Part shown: positions 9,353 to 18,974 of the stretch, one piece after another
Position numbering within the stretch: position 1 is the stretch's first letter
Layout: each line of letters begins with the position of its first letter
Assembly (NCBI RefSeq): GCF_007981265.1
Contig: NZ_CP034363.1
Coordinates: 1,488,001 to 1,552,000, forward strand
Length of the DNA: 64,000 nucleotides
From: Pantoea sp. CCBC3-3-1
GTDB taxonomy: Bacteria; Pseudomonadota; Gammaproteobacteria; Enterobacterales; Enterobacteriaceae
Direction: 5' to 3'
The notes under the pieces: generated by a model
Database searches by the model: none
The model's input: the letters and a program-made list of their open reading frames with translations, nothing else
Told to the model about the DNA's origin: nothing
Translations under genes and position numbers: made by a program

Positions 9353-11788
9353 ATGTCTACATTATTCACCTTTATTCGCGTCTGTTTGCTGACACTGCTG
9401 GTTTTTTCGCCGGTCATGGTGCAGGCAGCAGACGATCAAACCAGCGAGCAAAGCAGCGAGGCACCGGCTAAAATCAATGCCGCTGTTGAACTGCCTAAAA
9501 TGCAGAAAGTGCTGGATAAAATTAAGCAGCAGGTCTCCGGCGAAACCAACGACAGCAAGCTGAACGCGCTGAACGATTTGGCGCTGGAGCTTTCCAGCGA
9601 TGCCGACACCTTAGTTCAGAGCATCACGCCGCAGCGTGCGCAGCTACAGGCGCAGCTGGCGGTTCTTGGCCCGGCGCCAAAAGCAGAAAGCGGCGTGAAA
9701 GAGACCGCAGAAGTCACCAGCAAGCGTAAAAATCTGGAAAGCCAGAAAAGCAAAATGGATGACCAGATCAAACAGGCTGAGGCGATCAAAAGCAGCGCCA
9801 TCAATCTCTCCTCGCAAATTGTTAATCTGCGCCGTGATGCGCTAAAAACCCAGCTGGCGCTGAATGCCGGCAGTATTTTTGGCCCGCGCTTCTGGTCGCC
9901 GCTGTTTAATACCCAAAGCGATGACAATAACAAAGTCCATGACTTTATCGGCGAGCTGGCCGATACCGCGGCGCTTTCCTGGCAGCCGGGCTGGCGTTTT
10001 GGCACGGCTTTCTGGATCGTACTGGCTGGCCTGGTGGCAACCTTTGGACGTCGCTACTCCGAGGAGTTTTTGGCGTGGGTAGGCATTCATCTTCTGCCAG
10101 AAGGGCGCCTGCGTCGTAGCTTCCTTGCGGCGGCCATTGCCATGACCACGCTGGTGGCGATCGTGCTCTCATTTAACTTCCTCGATCTGGCCTTTACCCG
10201 CCATGATGAGGTGACGGACGACGTGCGGGATTTTGCCGATAAACTGGTCAGTCTGAGTATTTTGTGTGGCCTGATCGCCGGCCTTGGCCGGGCGTTTCTC
10301 TCAACCCGGCGGCCTTCCTGGCGCCTGCCAACCATCTCCAACGAAGTGGCACTGGCGTTAAAACCTTTTCCTCCGCTGACGGCCGGACTGGTCTTTGTTT
10401 TCCAGGCGCTGGAAAACCTGAACAGCAGCGCCAATACCAGCGTCGGCACCACGGTGTTAGCCAACGGTATTACTGCACTCCTGATTGGGGCAACCGCGCT
10501 TTCTATCAGCTTCCGTACCAATCGTGTTCGTCGGCGTATGGTACTGGAGGGTTCCCAGCCGGAAGCGAAATCGACGCTGGTGGGCCTGATTCAAATGGCG
10601 ATCACGCTGATTGGCGTCGCCATTATGGTTACGCTGGTGATTGGCTATGTCACCTTTGCCCGATTCCTGAGCTATGAGCTGATCTGGATGGGCATTGTTT
10701 TTGGCTCTTTCTACATCCTCAGTCATCTGGTGACGGACGGCTGCGAAAGCCTGTTTTCCACCAGCAACGCCAGCGGCAAGGGCATTCAGCGCTCGTTAAA
10801 TATCGACGAACGTCATCTCAGCCAGGTAGCGGTGCTGCTGGGGGCGCTCGGTAAAACGATACTGGTGCTGGCGGCAGCCATGGCGTTACTGAACGGCACT
10901 TTCGGCAGCGCTACGCCGATTGAGCTGGTACAAAAAGCCATTGAGTTCTGGGGTGGAAAAGGGCTGGAGTCGCTGAATATTGTTCCGGCGCACGTGCTCA
11001 ACGCGCTGCTGTGTCTGATTGTCGGCATCTATGTGCTGCGTTCGGTGAAGCGCTGGCTGGATCAGGATTTCCTGCCAAAAACCACCATGGATACCGGTAT
11101 GCGCGTCTCGCTGATCACGCTGTTCAGCAACGTGGGTTATGTGCTGGTCTTCCTGCTGGCCCTGTCGATCATGGGGCTGCAATGGAACAAGCTGGCGTGG
11201 ATCGTCAGTGCGCTGTCGGTAGGTATCGGTTTTGGCTTGCAGGAGATCGTAAAGAACTTTATTTCCGGTTTGATCCTGCTAACCGAACGTCCGGTTAAGG
11301 TCGGCGATTTGGTGAGCATCAGCGGCATTGAGGGTGATATCCGTCGTATTAACGTGCGCGCCACCGAAATTCAGCTGGGCGACAAATCAACGGTAATCGT
11401 CCCTAACTCGCAGTTTATCTCGCAGAACGTGCGTAACGCGACGATGGGCAATGCGCAGGGCGTGGTAACGATCACGCTGACTTTCCCGCTGGACATCGAT
11501 CCGGTGCTGGTTCGTCAGCTGCTGCTTGATGTTTACATTGATAATGAGCGCATTCTGGAAATGCCAGAGCCATCGGTCTCATTTAAAGATCTCACTTCGG
11601 CAGGTATCGTACTGGCTGTCACCGGCAACGTCGCCAGCCCGCGTCAGGTTTCCGGCGCAAAAAGCGATCTGCTGTTCGATATCCTGACTCGCCTGCGCAA
11701 AGAGGGCGTCGTGCTGTCGACACCGCAAACCATGATTGTGGAACAGCGTAACGGGCAGAAGGTGGTGGTGCAGGACGGCGAGATTTAA
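9353..11788 (+). CDS. Large MscS-family mechanosensitive channel with DUF3772 N-terminal domain
   Basis: Inner-membrane channel of 811 residues. A signal peptide ends near VQA (residue 25). A periplasmic DUF3772 region with coiled-coil character follows to about 190, then many hydrophobic segments, then the MscS core. In the core the pore helix and beta domain read ALSVGIGFGLQEIVKNFISGLILLTERPVKVGD, followed by GIEGDIRRINVRATEI and VIVPNSQFIS. It should release solutes on hypo-osmotic shock or sense envelope tension. It resembles the extended family (MscM/MscK style) rather than YbiO, which is encoded separately in this window. E. coli has no such gene between pbpG and dld, so it is an insertion into the block. 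Confidence 0.85.
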   Translation: MSTLFTFIRVCLLTLLVFSPVMVQAADDQTSEQSSEAPAKINAAVELPKMQKVLDKIKQQVSGETNDSKLNALNDLALELSSDADTLVQSITPQRAQLQAQLAVLGPAPKAESGVKETAEVTSKRKNLESQKSKMDDQIKQAEAIKSSAINLSSQIVNLRRDALKTQLALNAGSIFGPRFWSPLFNTQSDDNNKVHDFIGELADTAALSWQPGWRFGTAFWIVLAGLVATFGRRYSEEFLAWVGIHLLPEGRLRRSFLAAAIAMTTLVAIVLSFNFLDLAFTRHDEVTDDVRDFADKLVSLSILCGLIAGLGRAFLSTRRPSWRLPTISNEVALALKPFPPLTAGLVFVFQALENLNSSANTSVGTTVLANGITALLIGATALSISFRTNRVRRRMVLEGSQPEAKSTLVGLIQMAITLIGVAIMVTLVIGYVTFARFLSYELIWMGIVFGSFYILSHLVTDGCESLFSTSNASGKGIQRSLNIDERHLSQVAVLLGALGKTILVLAAAMALLNGTFGSATPIELVQKAIEFWGGKGLESLNIVPAHVLNALLCLIVGIYVLRSVKRWLDQDFLPKTTMDTGMRVSLITLFSNVGYVLVFLLALSIMGLQWNKLAWIVSALSVGIGFGLQEIVKNFISGLILLTERPVKVGDLVSISGIEGDIRRINVRATEIQLGDKSTVIVPNSQFISQNVRNATMGNAQGVVTITLTFPLDIDPVLVRQLLLDVYIDNERILEMPEPSVSFKDLTSAGIVLAVTGNVASPRQVSGAKSDLLFDILTRLRKEGVVLSTPQTMIVEQRNGQKVVVQDGEI

Positions 11789-11858
11789 TCGTTTAGCCGC
11801 CGGTGTGGATGCTTTGGTGATGCGCCGCAAAACGGCGCTGCCGAATGAGCACCTGAAA

Positions 11859-11890
11859 GCAAAAAACCCGCTTAATGGCGGGTTTTTTGC
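11859..11890. terminator. Bidirectional terminator between mscS-type gene and dld
   Basis: GCAAAAAACCCGC (11859-11871) pairs with GCGGGTTTTTTGC (11878-11890) around a short loop, with A and T tracts on both sides. It serves both convergent genes. Confidence 0.85.
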
Positions 11891-11911
11891 GCTAAAGGCC
11901 AGGGCAATTTC

Positions 11912-13642
11912 TCATTTTTCCTGCTTGCCGCAGCTGCATTCCAGCCAGTTTTTTGCCTTGGTGGTTTTGCCGATACCGGGATTGAAACTGTTGGTCGGAT
12001 CGAGCTGTCGATAGAAATCCTTCAGCTGGGGTTTGGCGACATATAAATGCCCAACGTTATGTTCGGCCGGATATTCCGCGCCGCGTTCTGCCAAAATCGC
12101 CAGCATCTTCTCTTTCAGCGCATGGACATCCACGCCTTTTTTCACAATGTAATCCTGATGGAAGACATGGCAGAAAAAGTGGCCGTAATAGAGGCGATGT
12201 ACCAGCGCATCGTCAAACTCTGCGGGCAGTTGCTCAAACCAGTCGCGATCGTTACGGCGCAAGGCGATATCCAGCGCCAGAATATCCTCCACGTCCTGAT
12301 GATGTACGGCATGATAACGAACGGCAGCGCCCGCTGCGGCAAAGCGATGCAGAAACGCTTTTGTCCCTTCTTCCGGCGTACATTCGAAAAATTCGCCGTC
12401 CGCCTGCTGAAAATAGCGGGTCAGATAGTCACGCGCTTCGGCCACCCCAGCACCGGACATCTTCAGCATCAGATGATGCTCAAAACGATCGCGGTACTGT
12501 TTCAGCCGCGGCGGAAGATGAGAAGGAAGTACATTACTCACCTTTTGCAGCAGGCGATCGATCAGGTTCGGTTTGATAAACGAAACGCGGCGCAACAGCG
12601 CATCGGCACGGCCTTTGAGCGTGAAAAACAGCGGCATCTTGTCGGTGCCGAGTTTATCGATCATCACAAAGGTATCTTTACCGTAGGTTTCGGCAATATC
12701 GAAAATATCGCGATGCAGATATTCTCCCGCAACCGGCAACTCTTTAAATTCGCTAAGAATATGGCGGCGCAGTTCGTCCAGCACCGCAGTTTGGTTGGTG
12801 CCGATATAAAAGACCTGCTGGGCAGGCTCTACGGGAAAGGTATCCAACCGCACGGCAAACACCGCCAGTTTGCCCGCGCAGCCGGACGCTTCAAACAGCC
12901 GGCGGGGATCGGCGTTAAAACGCGAAGGGGTGTCGGCCTGTACATCACGCACGCGCTGCGCATAGTCGTGATCGGAGGCGTGGCGATTATCGTATTTCAC
13001 ATCGGCTGGCCGCCAGTTCTCGTCGTCGAGACGGCCAAGGATCTGTTCAGGCGTGCTGCCAAGGTCGATGCCCAGATGATTAACCAGCGTCAGTTTGCCG
13101 TTAGCATCGAGCTGGGCATACAGCGCCATTTCACTAAAGGCCGGGCCACGCTTAATCAGCGAACCGCCTGAATTATTACAAATGCCGCCCAGCACCGATG
13201 CGCCAATGCAGGACGATCCGATCACCGAGTGGGGTTCTCGCCCCAGAGGCTTAAGGATTTTCTCCAGCTGATAAAGCGTGCTACCGGGGAAGGCCAATAT
13301 CTGCTTCCCCTCGTCCAGCAGCTGGATTTTGTCCATTCTCAGCGTGCTGATAATCACAATGTCGCGGTCGTAATCGTTGCCGTCTGGCGTCGATCCCTCG
13401 GTCAGGCCGGTATTGGCTGCCTGCATTAATACAATGACGTCGGCCGCCACGCAGGCGGTAAGGATGCGCCACTGCTCCAGCAGCGTACCGGGGAAGACCA
13501 CCGCCAGCGCGTCGCCGGAGCCTGAGCGAAAACCTTTGCGGTAGCGTTCAGTCTGGCTGGGATCGGTAAGAAGATGGTTGCGCCCGACGATGCGGGCCAG
13601 TTCGTTGACCAGCGTTTTGCTGGCCGGGGAGGTTGTTTGCAT
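11912..13642 (-). CDS. dld: FAD-dependent quinone D-lactate dehydrogenase
   Basis: Peripheral inner-membrane flavoenzyme that oxidises D-lactate to pyruvate and passes electrons to quinone. The FAD_binding_4 domain includes MQAANTGLTEGSTPDGNDYDRD and REPHSVIGSSCIGASVLGGICNNSGGS; the rest carries the Dld membrane-binding region (FFECTPEEGTKAFLHRFAAAGAAVRYHAVH). The start at 13642 gives 576 residues (E. coli 571); an ATG eight codons upstream has no ribosome site. The tail ends in ECSCGKQEK, with two Cys that E. coli Dld lacks. The pbpG-dld-bglX neighbourhood is conserved. Confidence 0.94.
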   Translation of the reverse strand: MQTTSPASKTLVNELARIVGRNHLLTDPSQTERYRKGFRSGSGDALAVVFPGTLLEQWRILTACVAADVIVLMQAANTGLTEGSTPDGNDYDRDIVIISTLRMDKIQLLDEGKQILAFPGSTLYQLEKILKPLGREPHSVIGSSCIGASVLGGICNNSGGSLIKRGPAFSEMALYAQLDANGKLTLVNHLGIDLGSTPEQILGRLDDENWRPADVKYDNRHASDHDYAQRVRDVQADTPSRFNADPRRLFEASGCAGKLAVFAVRLDTFPVEPAQQVFYIGTNQTAVLDELRRHILSEFKELPVAGEYLHRDIFDIAETYGKDTFVMIDKLGTDKMPLFFTLKGRADALLRRVSFIKPNLIDRLLQKVSNVLPSHLPPRLKQYRDRFEHHLMLKMSGAGVAEARDYLTRYFQQADGEFFECTPEEGTKAFLHRFAAAGAAVRYHAVHHQDVEDILALDIALRRNDRDWFEQLPAEFDDALVHRLYYGHFFCHVFHQDYIVKKGVDVHALKEKMLAILAERGAEYPAEHNVGHLYVAKPQLKDFYRQLDPTNSFNPGIGKTTKAKNWLECSCGKQEK

Positions 13643-13833
13643 GTCCTTTGTCCTGTTTTTTCGCACGACATAACTTTAGCACCGCTTAACAACGATGCGG
13701 TGTGCCAGCGTCAGCGTATTCAACCGCACCGGTTGAAAACTACCTGCTATCCTCAACTTATGGCACACTGACTGCCCTGAGATTTTTTCGTGATAAATCC
13801 TTGCCCTGCCGTTACCTGAGAGAAACCAACACG

Positions 13834-16125
13834 ATGAAATGGATTTGCTCTGTTAGCTTTGCTGCCGCCATTCTGCTGCAGCCTGCCTTCGCGGAAAACG
13901 CGGCCCATCCTTTAACGCCAGCAGCCCGCGACGCTTATGTCACCGCTTTGCTGAAAAAAATGACGCTCGACGAAAAAATCGGTCAGCTGCGCTTAATCAG
14001 CGTTGGGCCGGATAATCCGAAAGAAGCGATCCGCGAGATGATTGCCCACGAGCAGGTTGGCGCGATTTTTAATACGGTCACGCGGCAGGATATCCGCGCT
14101 ATGCAGGACCAGGTCATGCAACTCAGCCGCCTTAAAATTCCGCTGTTTTTTGCTTATGACGTGGTTCACGGTCAGCGCACCGTCTTCCCCATCCCGTTAG
14201 GGCTGGCGGCCAGCTGGGATCTGAATGCCGTGGCGGAAGTGGGGCGGATTTCCGCCTACGAAGCGGCGGACGATGGGTTGAATATGACCTGGGCGCCGAT
14301 GGTCGACGTCACGCGTGAGCCGCGCTGGGGACGGGTATCAGAAGGTTTTGGTGAAGATACTTATCTGACCTCGGAACTGGGCCGTACGCTGGTGGCGTCA
14401 ATGCAGGGCAAAAGTCCGGCAGACCGTTATTCCGTGATGACCAGCGTCAAGCATTTCGCGGCCTATGGTGCCGTGGAAGGCGGCCGGGACTACAACACGG
14501 TCGATATGAGCCCGCAGCGGCTGGCACAGGACTATTTACCGCCCTATAAGGCCGCGCTGGATGCCGGTAGCGGCGGCGTGATGGTCGCGCTCAACTCCCT
14601 GAACGGCGTTCCGGCAACGGCGGACAGCTGGCTGCTGAAAGATTTACTGCGCGACCAGTGGAAATTTAAAGGGATTACCATCAGCGATCATGGTGCCATC
14701 AAAGAGTTGATGAATCACGGCGTTGCCAGCGATCCCGAGGACGCGGTGCGCATTGCTATCAAGTCCGGCGTCAACATGAGCATGAGCGACGAGTACTACA
14801 GCAAATATCTGCCGAATTTGGTGAAAAGCGGCGCGGTCAGCGAAAAAGAGATCGACGATGCCACGCGTCACGTGCTGAACGTCAAATATGATATGGGCTT
14901 GTTTAACGATCCTTACAGCCATCTTGGCCCGGCAAATAGCGACCCGGCGGATACCAACGCGGAAAGCCGCTTACATCGTGCAGAAGCTCGTGACGTCGCG
15001 CGTAAAAGTATTGTGCTGCTGAAAAACCGTCTGGAGACGCTGCCGCTGAAAAAATCCGGCACCATTGCGTTGATCGGTCCTCTGGCCGACAGCCAGCGCG
15101 ACATTATGGGCAGCTGGTCAGGTGCAGGCGTAGCGGGTCAGTCCGTTACCCTGTTGCAGGGGATGAAAAATGCGACGGCGGATAAGGCGACCATTCTGTA
15201 TGCCAAAGGCGCAAATGCAACCGACAACAAAGGCGTGCAGGACTTCCTGAACCTGTATGAAAAAGCGGTCACCGTCGATTCCCGCACGCCGCAGCAGATG
15301 CTGGATGAAGCGGTCGAAACGGCGAAAAAAGCCGATGTGGTTGTCGCCGTCGTCGGGGAAGCGCAGGGCATGGCGCATGAAGCGTCCAGCCGCAGCGAAC
15401 TGACTATTCCGGCCTCGCAGCAGGCATTAATTGCCGCACTCAAAGCCACCGGTAAACCGCTGGTATTGGTTCTGATGAACGGCCGCCCGCTGACGCTGGT
15501 TAAAGAGGATCAGCAGGCCGATGCGCTGCTGGAAACCTGGTTTAGCGGTACCGAAGGCGGTAATGCGATTGCCGACGTGCTGTTTGGCGACTACAACCCG
15601 TCGGGCAAGCTGCCGATGTCGTTCCCGCGCTCTGTGGGTCAGATCCCGATTTACTATAATCATCTGAATACCGGCCGTCCTTACAATGCCAGCAAGCCAA
15701 ACAAATATACGTCGCACTATTACGATGCAGCCAATGGTCCACTGTTCCCGTTTGGCTATGGATTGAGCTATACCACCTTTAACGTGTCGCCTGTCAGCTT
15801 GTCGGCTAAAACCCTGCCGCGGAACGGCACAATTAACGCCAGCATCACGCTGACCAATACCGGCAGCCGTGATGGCGCAACGGTGGTGCAGATGTATCTG
15901 CACGACCAAACGGCGAGCATCAGCCGCCCGGTTAAAGAGCTGAAAGGCTTTAAACGGGTTATGCTGAAAGCGGGCGAGTCGCAAACCGTGACTTTCCCTG
16001 TTGATGTGAACGCGTTGAAATTCTGGAATGCGAAAATGCAGCAGGTTGCCGAGCCGGGCAAATTCAGTGTGATGATTGGGCTGGATTCGGCGCGCACCAG
16101 CGAGGCAGAGTTTAGTTATCAGTAA
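13834..16125 (+). CDS. bglX: Periplasmic beta-glucosidase, GH3
   Basis: Periplasmic GH3 beta-D-glucoside glucohydrolase of 763 residues (E. coli BglX 765). The signal peptide ends at AFA (residue 20). The TIM-barrel domain holds KHFAAYG (Lys206-His207) and the nucleophile Asp285 in TISDHGAI. The second domain contains GEAQGMAHEASSR, with the acid/base region, and LVLMNGRPL. A fibronectin type III domain closes the protein (LTNTGSRDGATVVQMYLHD to the end). The start at 13834 is chosen over an upstream in-frame ATG because it begins the signal peptide and has GAGAGAA upstream. It diverges from dld. Confidence 0.94.
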   Translation: MKWICSVSFAAAILLQPAFAENAAHPLTPAARDAYVTALLKKMTLDEKIGQLRLISVGPDNPKEAIREMIAHEQVGAIFNTVTRQDIRAMQDQVMQLSRLKIPLFFAYDVVHGQRTVFPIPLGLAASWDLNAVAEVGRISAYEAADDGLNMTWAPMVDVTREPRWGRVSEGFGEDTYLTSELGRTLVASMQGKSPADRYSVMTSVKHFAAYGAVEGGRDYNTVDMSPQRLAQDYLPPYKAALDAGSGGVMVALNSLNGVPATADSWLLKDLLRDQWKFKGITISDHGAIKELMNHGVASDPEDAVRIAIKSGVNMSMSDEYYSKYLPNLVKSGAVSEKEIDDATRHVLNVKYDMGLFNDPYSHLGPANSDPADTNAESRLHRAEARDVARKSIVLLKNRLETLPLKKSGTIALIGPLADSQRDIMGSWSGAGVAGQSVTLLQGMKNATADKATILYAKGANATDNKGVQDFLNLYEKAVTVDSRTPQQMLDEAVETAKKADVVVAVVGEAQGMAHEASSRSELTIPASQQALIAALKATGKPLVLVLMNGRPLTLVKEDQQADALLETWFSGTEGGNAIADVLFGDYNPSGKLPMSFPRSVGQIPIYYNHLNTGRPYNASKPNKYTSHYYDAANGPLFPFGYGLSYTTFNVSPVSLSAKTLPRNGTINASITLTNTGSRDGATVVQMYLHDQTASISRPVKELKGFKRVMLKAGESQTVTFPVDVNALKFWNAKMQQVAEPGKFSVMIGLDSARTSEAEFSYQ

Positions 16126-16154
16126 AGCCGCTGGCCTGACAGGCTAACGATTTC

Positions 16155-16179
16155 AGGGGCGTTAATTCGCCCCTTTTTT
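16155..16179 (+). terminator. bglX terminator
   Basis: AGGGGCG (16155-16161) and CGCCCCT (16168-16174) form a stem, with the T-run continuing to 16179. It separates bglX from the DUF2236 gene. Confidence 0.85.
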
Positions 16180-16206
16180 ACGCCATAATTTTTATCGGAA
16201 ACCGCT

Positions 16207-17079
16207 ATGCTCTCGTTTCGGGATAAAGTTCAACAGCAGGTCTTTCGCCTCAACGGTTTGGCGATGAGTGATTTCGACCTCTCCCAGCCGCCAGGCGATC
16301 CAGGATTGTATGGGCCGGACAGCGTCATCTGGCGGGTTCATGGCGATTTTTCGTCAATGCTCTGTGGTGGGATCGCTGCATTGCTGATGCAGATGCTGCA
16401 TCCACTGGCGCTGGCTGGCGTCTGGGATCATTCCACTTTTCGCGACGATATGATGGGAAGACTGCGGCGTACCAGCCAGTTTATTGCCGTCACCACTTTC
16501 GGTAACACCGCCGATGCCTGGACGCTCATTGAGCGGGTTAAGCAGATCCATTTGCGGGTGAAAGGCGTGGACGCGCAGGGCAAAGCCTATGCCGCCAGCG
16601 ATCCAGCGCTACTCACCTGGGTTCACGTTGCCGAAACCAGCCGTTTTCTCGCCGCTCACCTGCGTTATAAAAATCCCTCTTTGAGCCTGGAAGATCAGGA
16701 TCGCTACTACGCGGAAGCGGCGCTAGTGGCTGAAGCGCTGGGTGCCGAAAATGTGCCAAAAACGACGCGCGGCGTGGCGATTTATCTCCAGGCGATGCAG
16801 CCACAGCTGCGCTGCGATGAACGCACCAAAGAAGTCCTTGCCCTGTTATTAAATTCTCCTGCACCGAGCTGGCAGGCTCGTCCGGCGATGAAAACGATGA
16901 TGATGGCCGGTATTGAACTGTTGCCGCCCTGGGCGCAGCAGCAGTTCGGCTTTCGTTTTTCAGGCTATACGCGTCAGCCAATCCGCTGGCGAATGCAATT
17001 GCTGGCGGGTGCGCTGCGCTGGTGTATCCGGCGCGGCGCTTATTCACGGGCGATGGCGCGTATGGGCCGGGAACTTTGA
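16207..17079 (+). CDS. DUF2236 (MpaB/Lcp-like) oxygenase family protein
   Basis: 290-residue protein of the DUF2236 family, which contains the heme-dependent latex-clearing protein (Lcp, cleaves polyisoprene) and MpaB (cleaves a farnesyl chain). Conserved features seen are WRVHGDFSSMLCGGIAALLMQMLHPLALAGVWDHS near residues 35-75, FIAVTTFGNT near 95, and WVHVAETSRFLAAH near 135; the His residues in these motifs are candidate heme ligands. There is no clear signal peptide. The C-terminus is basic and hydrophobic. It is followed after 92 bp by the SUFU-like gene and then idi. Substrate and physiological role are unknown. Confidence 0.75.
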   Translation: MLSFRDKVQQQVFRLNGLAMSDFDLSQPPGDPGLYGPDSVIWRVHGDFSSMLCGGIAALLMQMLHPLALAGVWDHSTFRDDMMGRLRRTSQFIAVTTFGNTADAWTLIERVKQIHLRVKGVDAQGKAYAASDPALLTWVHVAETSRFLAAHLRYKNPSLSLEDQDRYYAEAALVAEALGAENVPKTTRGVAIYLQAMQPQLRCDERTKEVLALLLNSPAPSWQARPAMKTMMMAGIELLPPWAQQQFGFRFSGYTRQPIRWRMQLLAGALRWCIRRGAYSRAMARMGREL

Positions 17080-17171
17080 GACTCTTTCCCTTGCCCTGAC
17101 GTGGCACAACAGGAGATCCTGCTCTACTCTCGGAGGAAACAGGAACCCTCCACACCCAGCGTCGAGGCTCT

Positions 17172-18281
17172 ATGACACAGTCGTATCGGATTGCTGAAGT
17201 TACCAATCAGCAACAAACGCTTATCGCAACGGTTGAACAGGATGAGCGTGCCGCCTATTTCTATATTCGCCCAGCGGAATCTTTTCGCGGTGAGTTCGCT
17301 GTGCGCGGCTGCTGGCTGAGAAATCTGCTGCCCGCGCCCGCGCAGGAAGACAACGAAGCGATGGCTCAGGGCAGGGTGCCGTTGCTCAGCGCCGAGTTCT
17401 GCCGCACGTTAGAAGCCGAACCGATGCTGGTACCTGCTGGTTTACAGGTTATTTGGGAGCCGAGCGACGATGGCGCGGCGCTGTGGTATCAGGGGCAGCT
17501 GCTGGCCGTCATTCCTGGCTGGAGCTTGTATCAGCAAAAACAGGTTAGCTTCTCGGCGGGCTGCATCAGGGAAAACCGCCTGACCGCGCCGTTGGGTTCA
17601 GCCTCGACCAACGACTATTACGCCCGTGCCGAGAAGCATCGTCATTTCTGGCGTGACTGGCACGATGGGCATCTTTGGGAGCCAATGCAGCGCGATTTGC
17701 TGAAATGCTATGAAGCGCAGTATGGCGAATCGCTAAAGTATTACGCTATCGATCAGGGCAACTGGCCGCCGATGGCCATCTCGCAGCACTACCATCAGGG
17801 CAGCTGGTACTTTCTGACGCTGGGCATGAGTATTCGTCCGATGCCCTGGGTCGACTACCTTTATGACGATCTGGCTGCACAATACCGACGTGTTGAGCTG
17901 GCAATGGCCATCGACGCTGAAGTAATGACCGAGGAAAACGCGGTACAGATGGCAAGTGCGCTCGCCAGCTTCGCCCATTTTCCCTGGGCGCGGCTCAGCT
18001 GGCTGGGAGAAGGGCACACGCTGCAATCTTCCGTAGCGCCGGTAGGTTTTGAGGGATTTATTCTCTCTCACGCGCTGGCACGGGAAGAGAATCGGTTCGC
18101 GCTGCCAAAGCGTGAAGGCGACAAGGTGAACCTGCTGTGGGCATCGCCAGTCACCACCGCAGAGCGTGAATTTGCTGAGGCGGACGACAAAGGCGGACTT
18201 GAGCTGATCGATCGCCTGCTGGATTACGGCGCGGGGCATATTTTCCGGCCACGCCAGCAGATCGTTGAACCGGCAAAATAA
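17172..18281 (+). CDS. Uncharacterised protein, possibly suppressor-of-fused (SUFU)-like
   Basis: 369-residue soluble protein without signal peptide or membrane segment. The middle (about 150-300) reads AEKHRHFWRDWHDGHLWEP, then YYAIDQGNWPPMAISQHYHQGSWYFLTLGMSIRPMPW, then WLGEGHTLQSSVAPVGFEGFILSHAL. This order of motifs resembles the bacterial SUFU domain, including a G-H-T motif late in the domain. I base this on pattern memory, so it is tentative. CGAGG precedes the ATG. It may be co-transcribed with the DUF2236 gene upstream. Confidence 0.6.
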   Translation: MTQSYRIAEVTNQQQTLIATVEQDERAAYFYIRPAESFRGEFAVRGCWLRNLLPAPAQEDNEAMAQGRVPLLSAEFCRTLEAEPMLVPAGLQVIWEPSDDGAALWYQGQLLAVIPGWSLYQQKQVSFSAGCIRENRLTAPLGSASTNDYYARAEKHRHFWRDWHDGHLWEPMQRDLLKCYEAQYGESLKYYAIDQGNWPPMAISQHYHQGSWYFLTLGMSIRPMPWVDYLYDDLAAQYRRVELAMAIDAEVMTEENAVQMASALASFAHFPWARLSWLGEGHTLQSSVAPVGFEGFILSHALAREENRFALPKREGDKVNLLWASPVTTAEREFAEADDKGGLELIDRLLDYGAGHIFRPRQQIVEPAK

Positions 18282-18372
18282 TTGCCGGTACTGTCATAAT
18301 TCCGCACGATTTTGTGCAGCCATCCTGACTGAAGATATGCCACAATTATCGGAGTTTCCTGAAGGAGTGTGC

Positions 18373-18915
18373 ATGTCTGCAATTGAAGTCATTCTGGTCG
18401 ATCGTCACGACCGTCCTGTCGGCAGAATGGAAAAGCTGGAAGTTCATCAAAAAGGGTTGCTGCATCGTGCGGTAACGGTGTATGTCTTCAATTCCCGTCA
18501 TCAACTGTTACTCCAGCAGCGCGCCAGCGGCAAGTATCACTGTGGCGGGCTGTGGAGTAATACGACCTGCGGACATCCTCTGCCGGACGAAAGCACGCAG
18601 GATGCCGCCGAACGTCGGCTTTTTGAAGAGATGGGGCTACGCCTGACGCTGCATCCAGCTTTTGAACTCAGCTACAACCTGCCGCTCAGCAATGGGCTGA
18701 TCGAACACGAATATGGGCACGTCTGGTTTGCCTTCAGCGATGCCTTACCCCAGCCCAACCCGGACGAAGCGGACGACTGGCGCTATGCGTCACTGGCTGA
18801 GATCCAGCAAGAGATGCAGCAGCATCCCGAACGGTTTACGCCCTGGTTCCTGTTGACCTTTGCGCGCGTTCAGCCGGCCTTTGCGCGTTTTTTAGCGCAT
18901 CAGCAGGCTGGGTAG
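18373..18915 (+). CDS. idi: Isopentenyl-diphosphate delta-isomerase, type I
   Basis: Interconverts isopentenyl and dimethylallyl diphosphate in isoprenoid synthesis. It is a Nudix-fold enzyme of 180 residues. The catalytic Cys66 lies in WSNTTCGHP, the metal-binding His68 is adjacent, the Nudix-like segment REE-type Glu is in RRLFEEMGL, and the catalytic Glu lies in IEHEYGHVW (residues 111-113). GAAGGAG ends 5 nt before the ATG at 18373; the frame is open further upstream but lacks such a site. The sequence is clearly diverged from E. coli Idi. No carotenoid (crt) genes flank it here. Confidence 0.9.
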   Translation: MSAIEVILVDRHDRPVGRMEKLEVHQKGLLHRAVTVYVFNSRHQLLLQQRASGKYHCGGLWSNTTCGHPLPDESTQDAAERRLFEEMGLRLTLHPAFELSYNLPLSNGLIEHEYGHVWFAFSDALPQPNPDEADDWRYASLAEIQQEMQQHPERFTPWFLLTFARVQPAFARFLAHQQAG

Positions 18916-18939
18916 TTATCCGACTCCGTCACGCCTCTC

Positions 18940-18970
18940 TGGCAACCCCCCCTGAAAGGATGCGTTGCCA
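18940..18970. terminator. Hairpin between convergent idi and MFS gene
   Basis: TGGCAAC (18940-18946) pairs with GTTGCCA (18964-18970) between the two stop codons. The stem is short and there is no U-tract. Confidence 0.35.
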
Positions 18971-18974
18971 ACCA

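Noticed and set aside
12047..13171. 374-codon frame opposite dld
   Set aside because: It is the antisense shadow of dld; dld is well supported and the shadow has odd composition rich in Arg, His and Gln.
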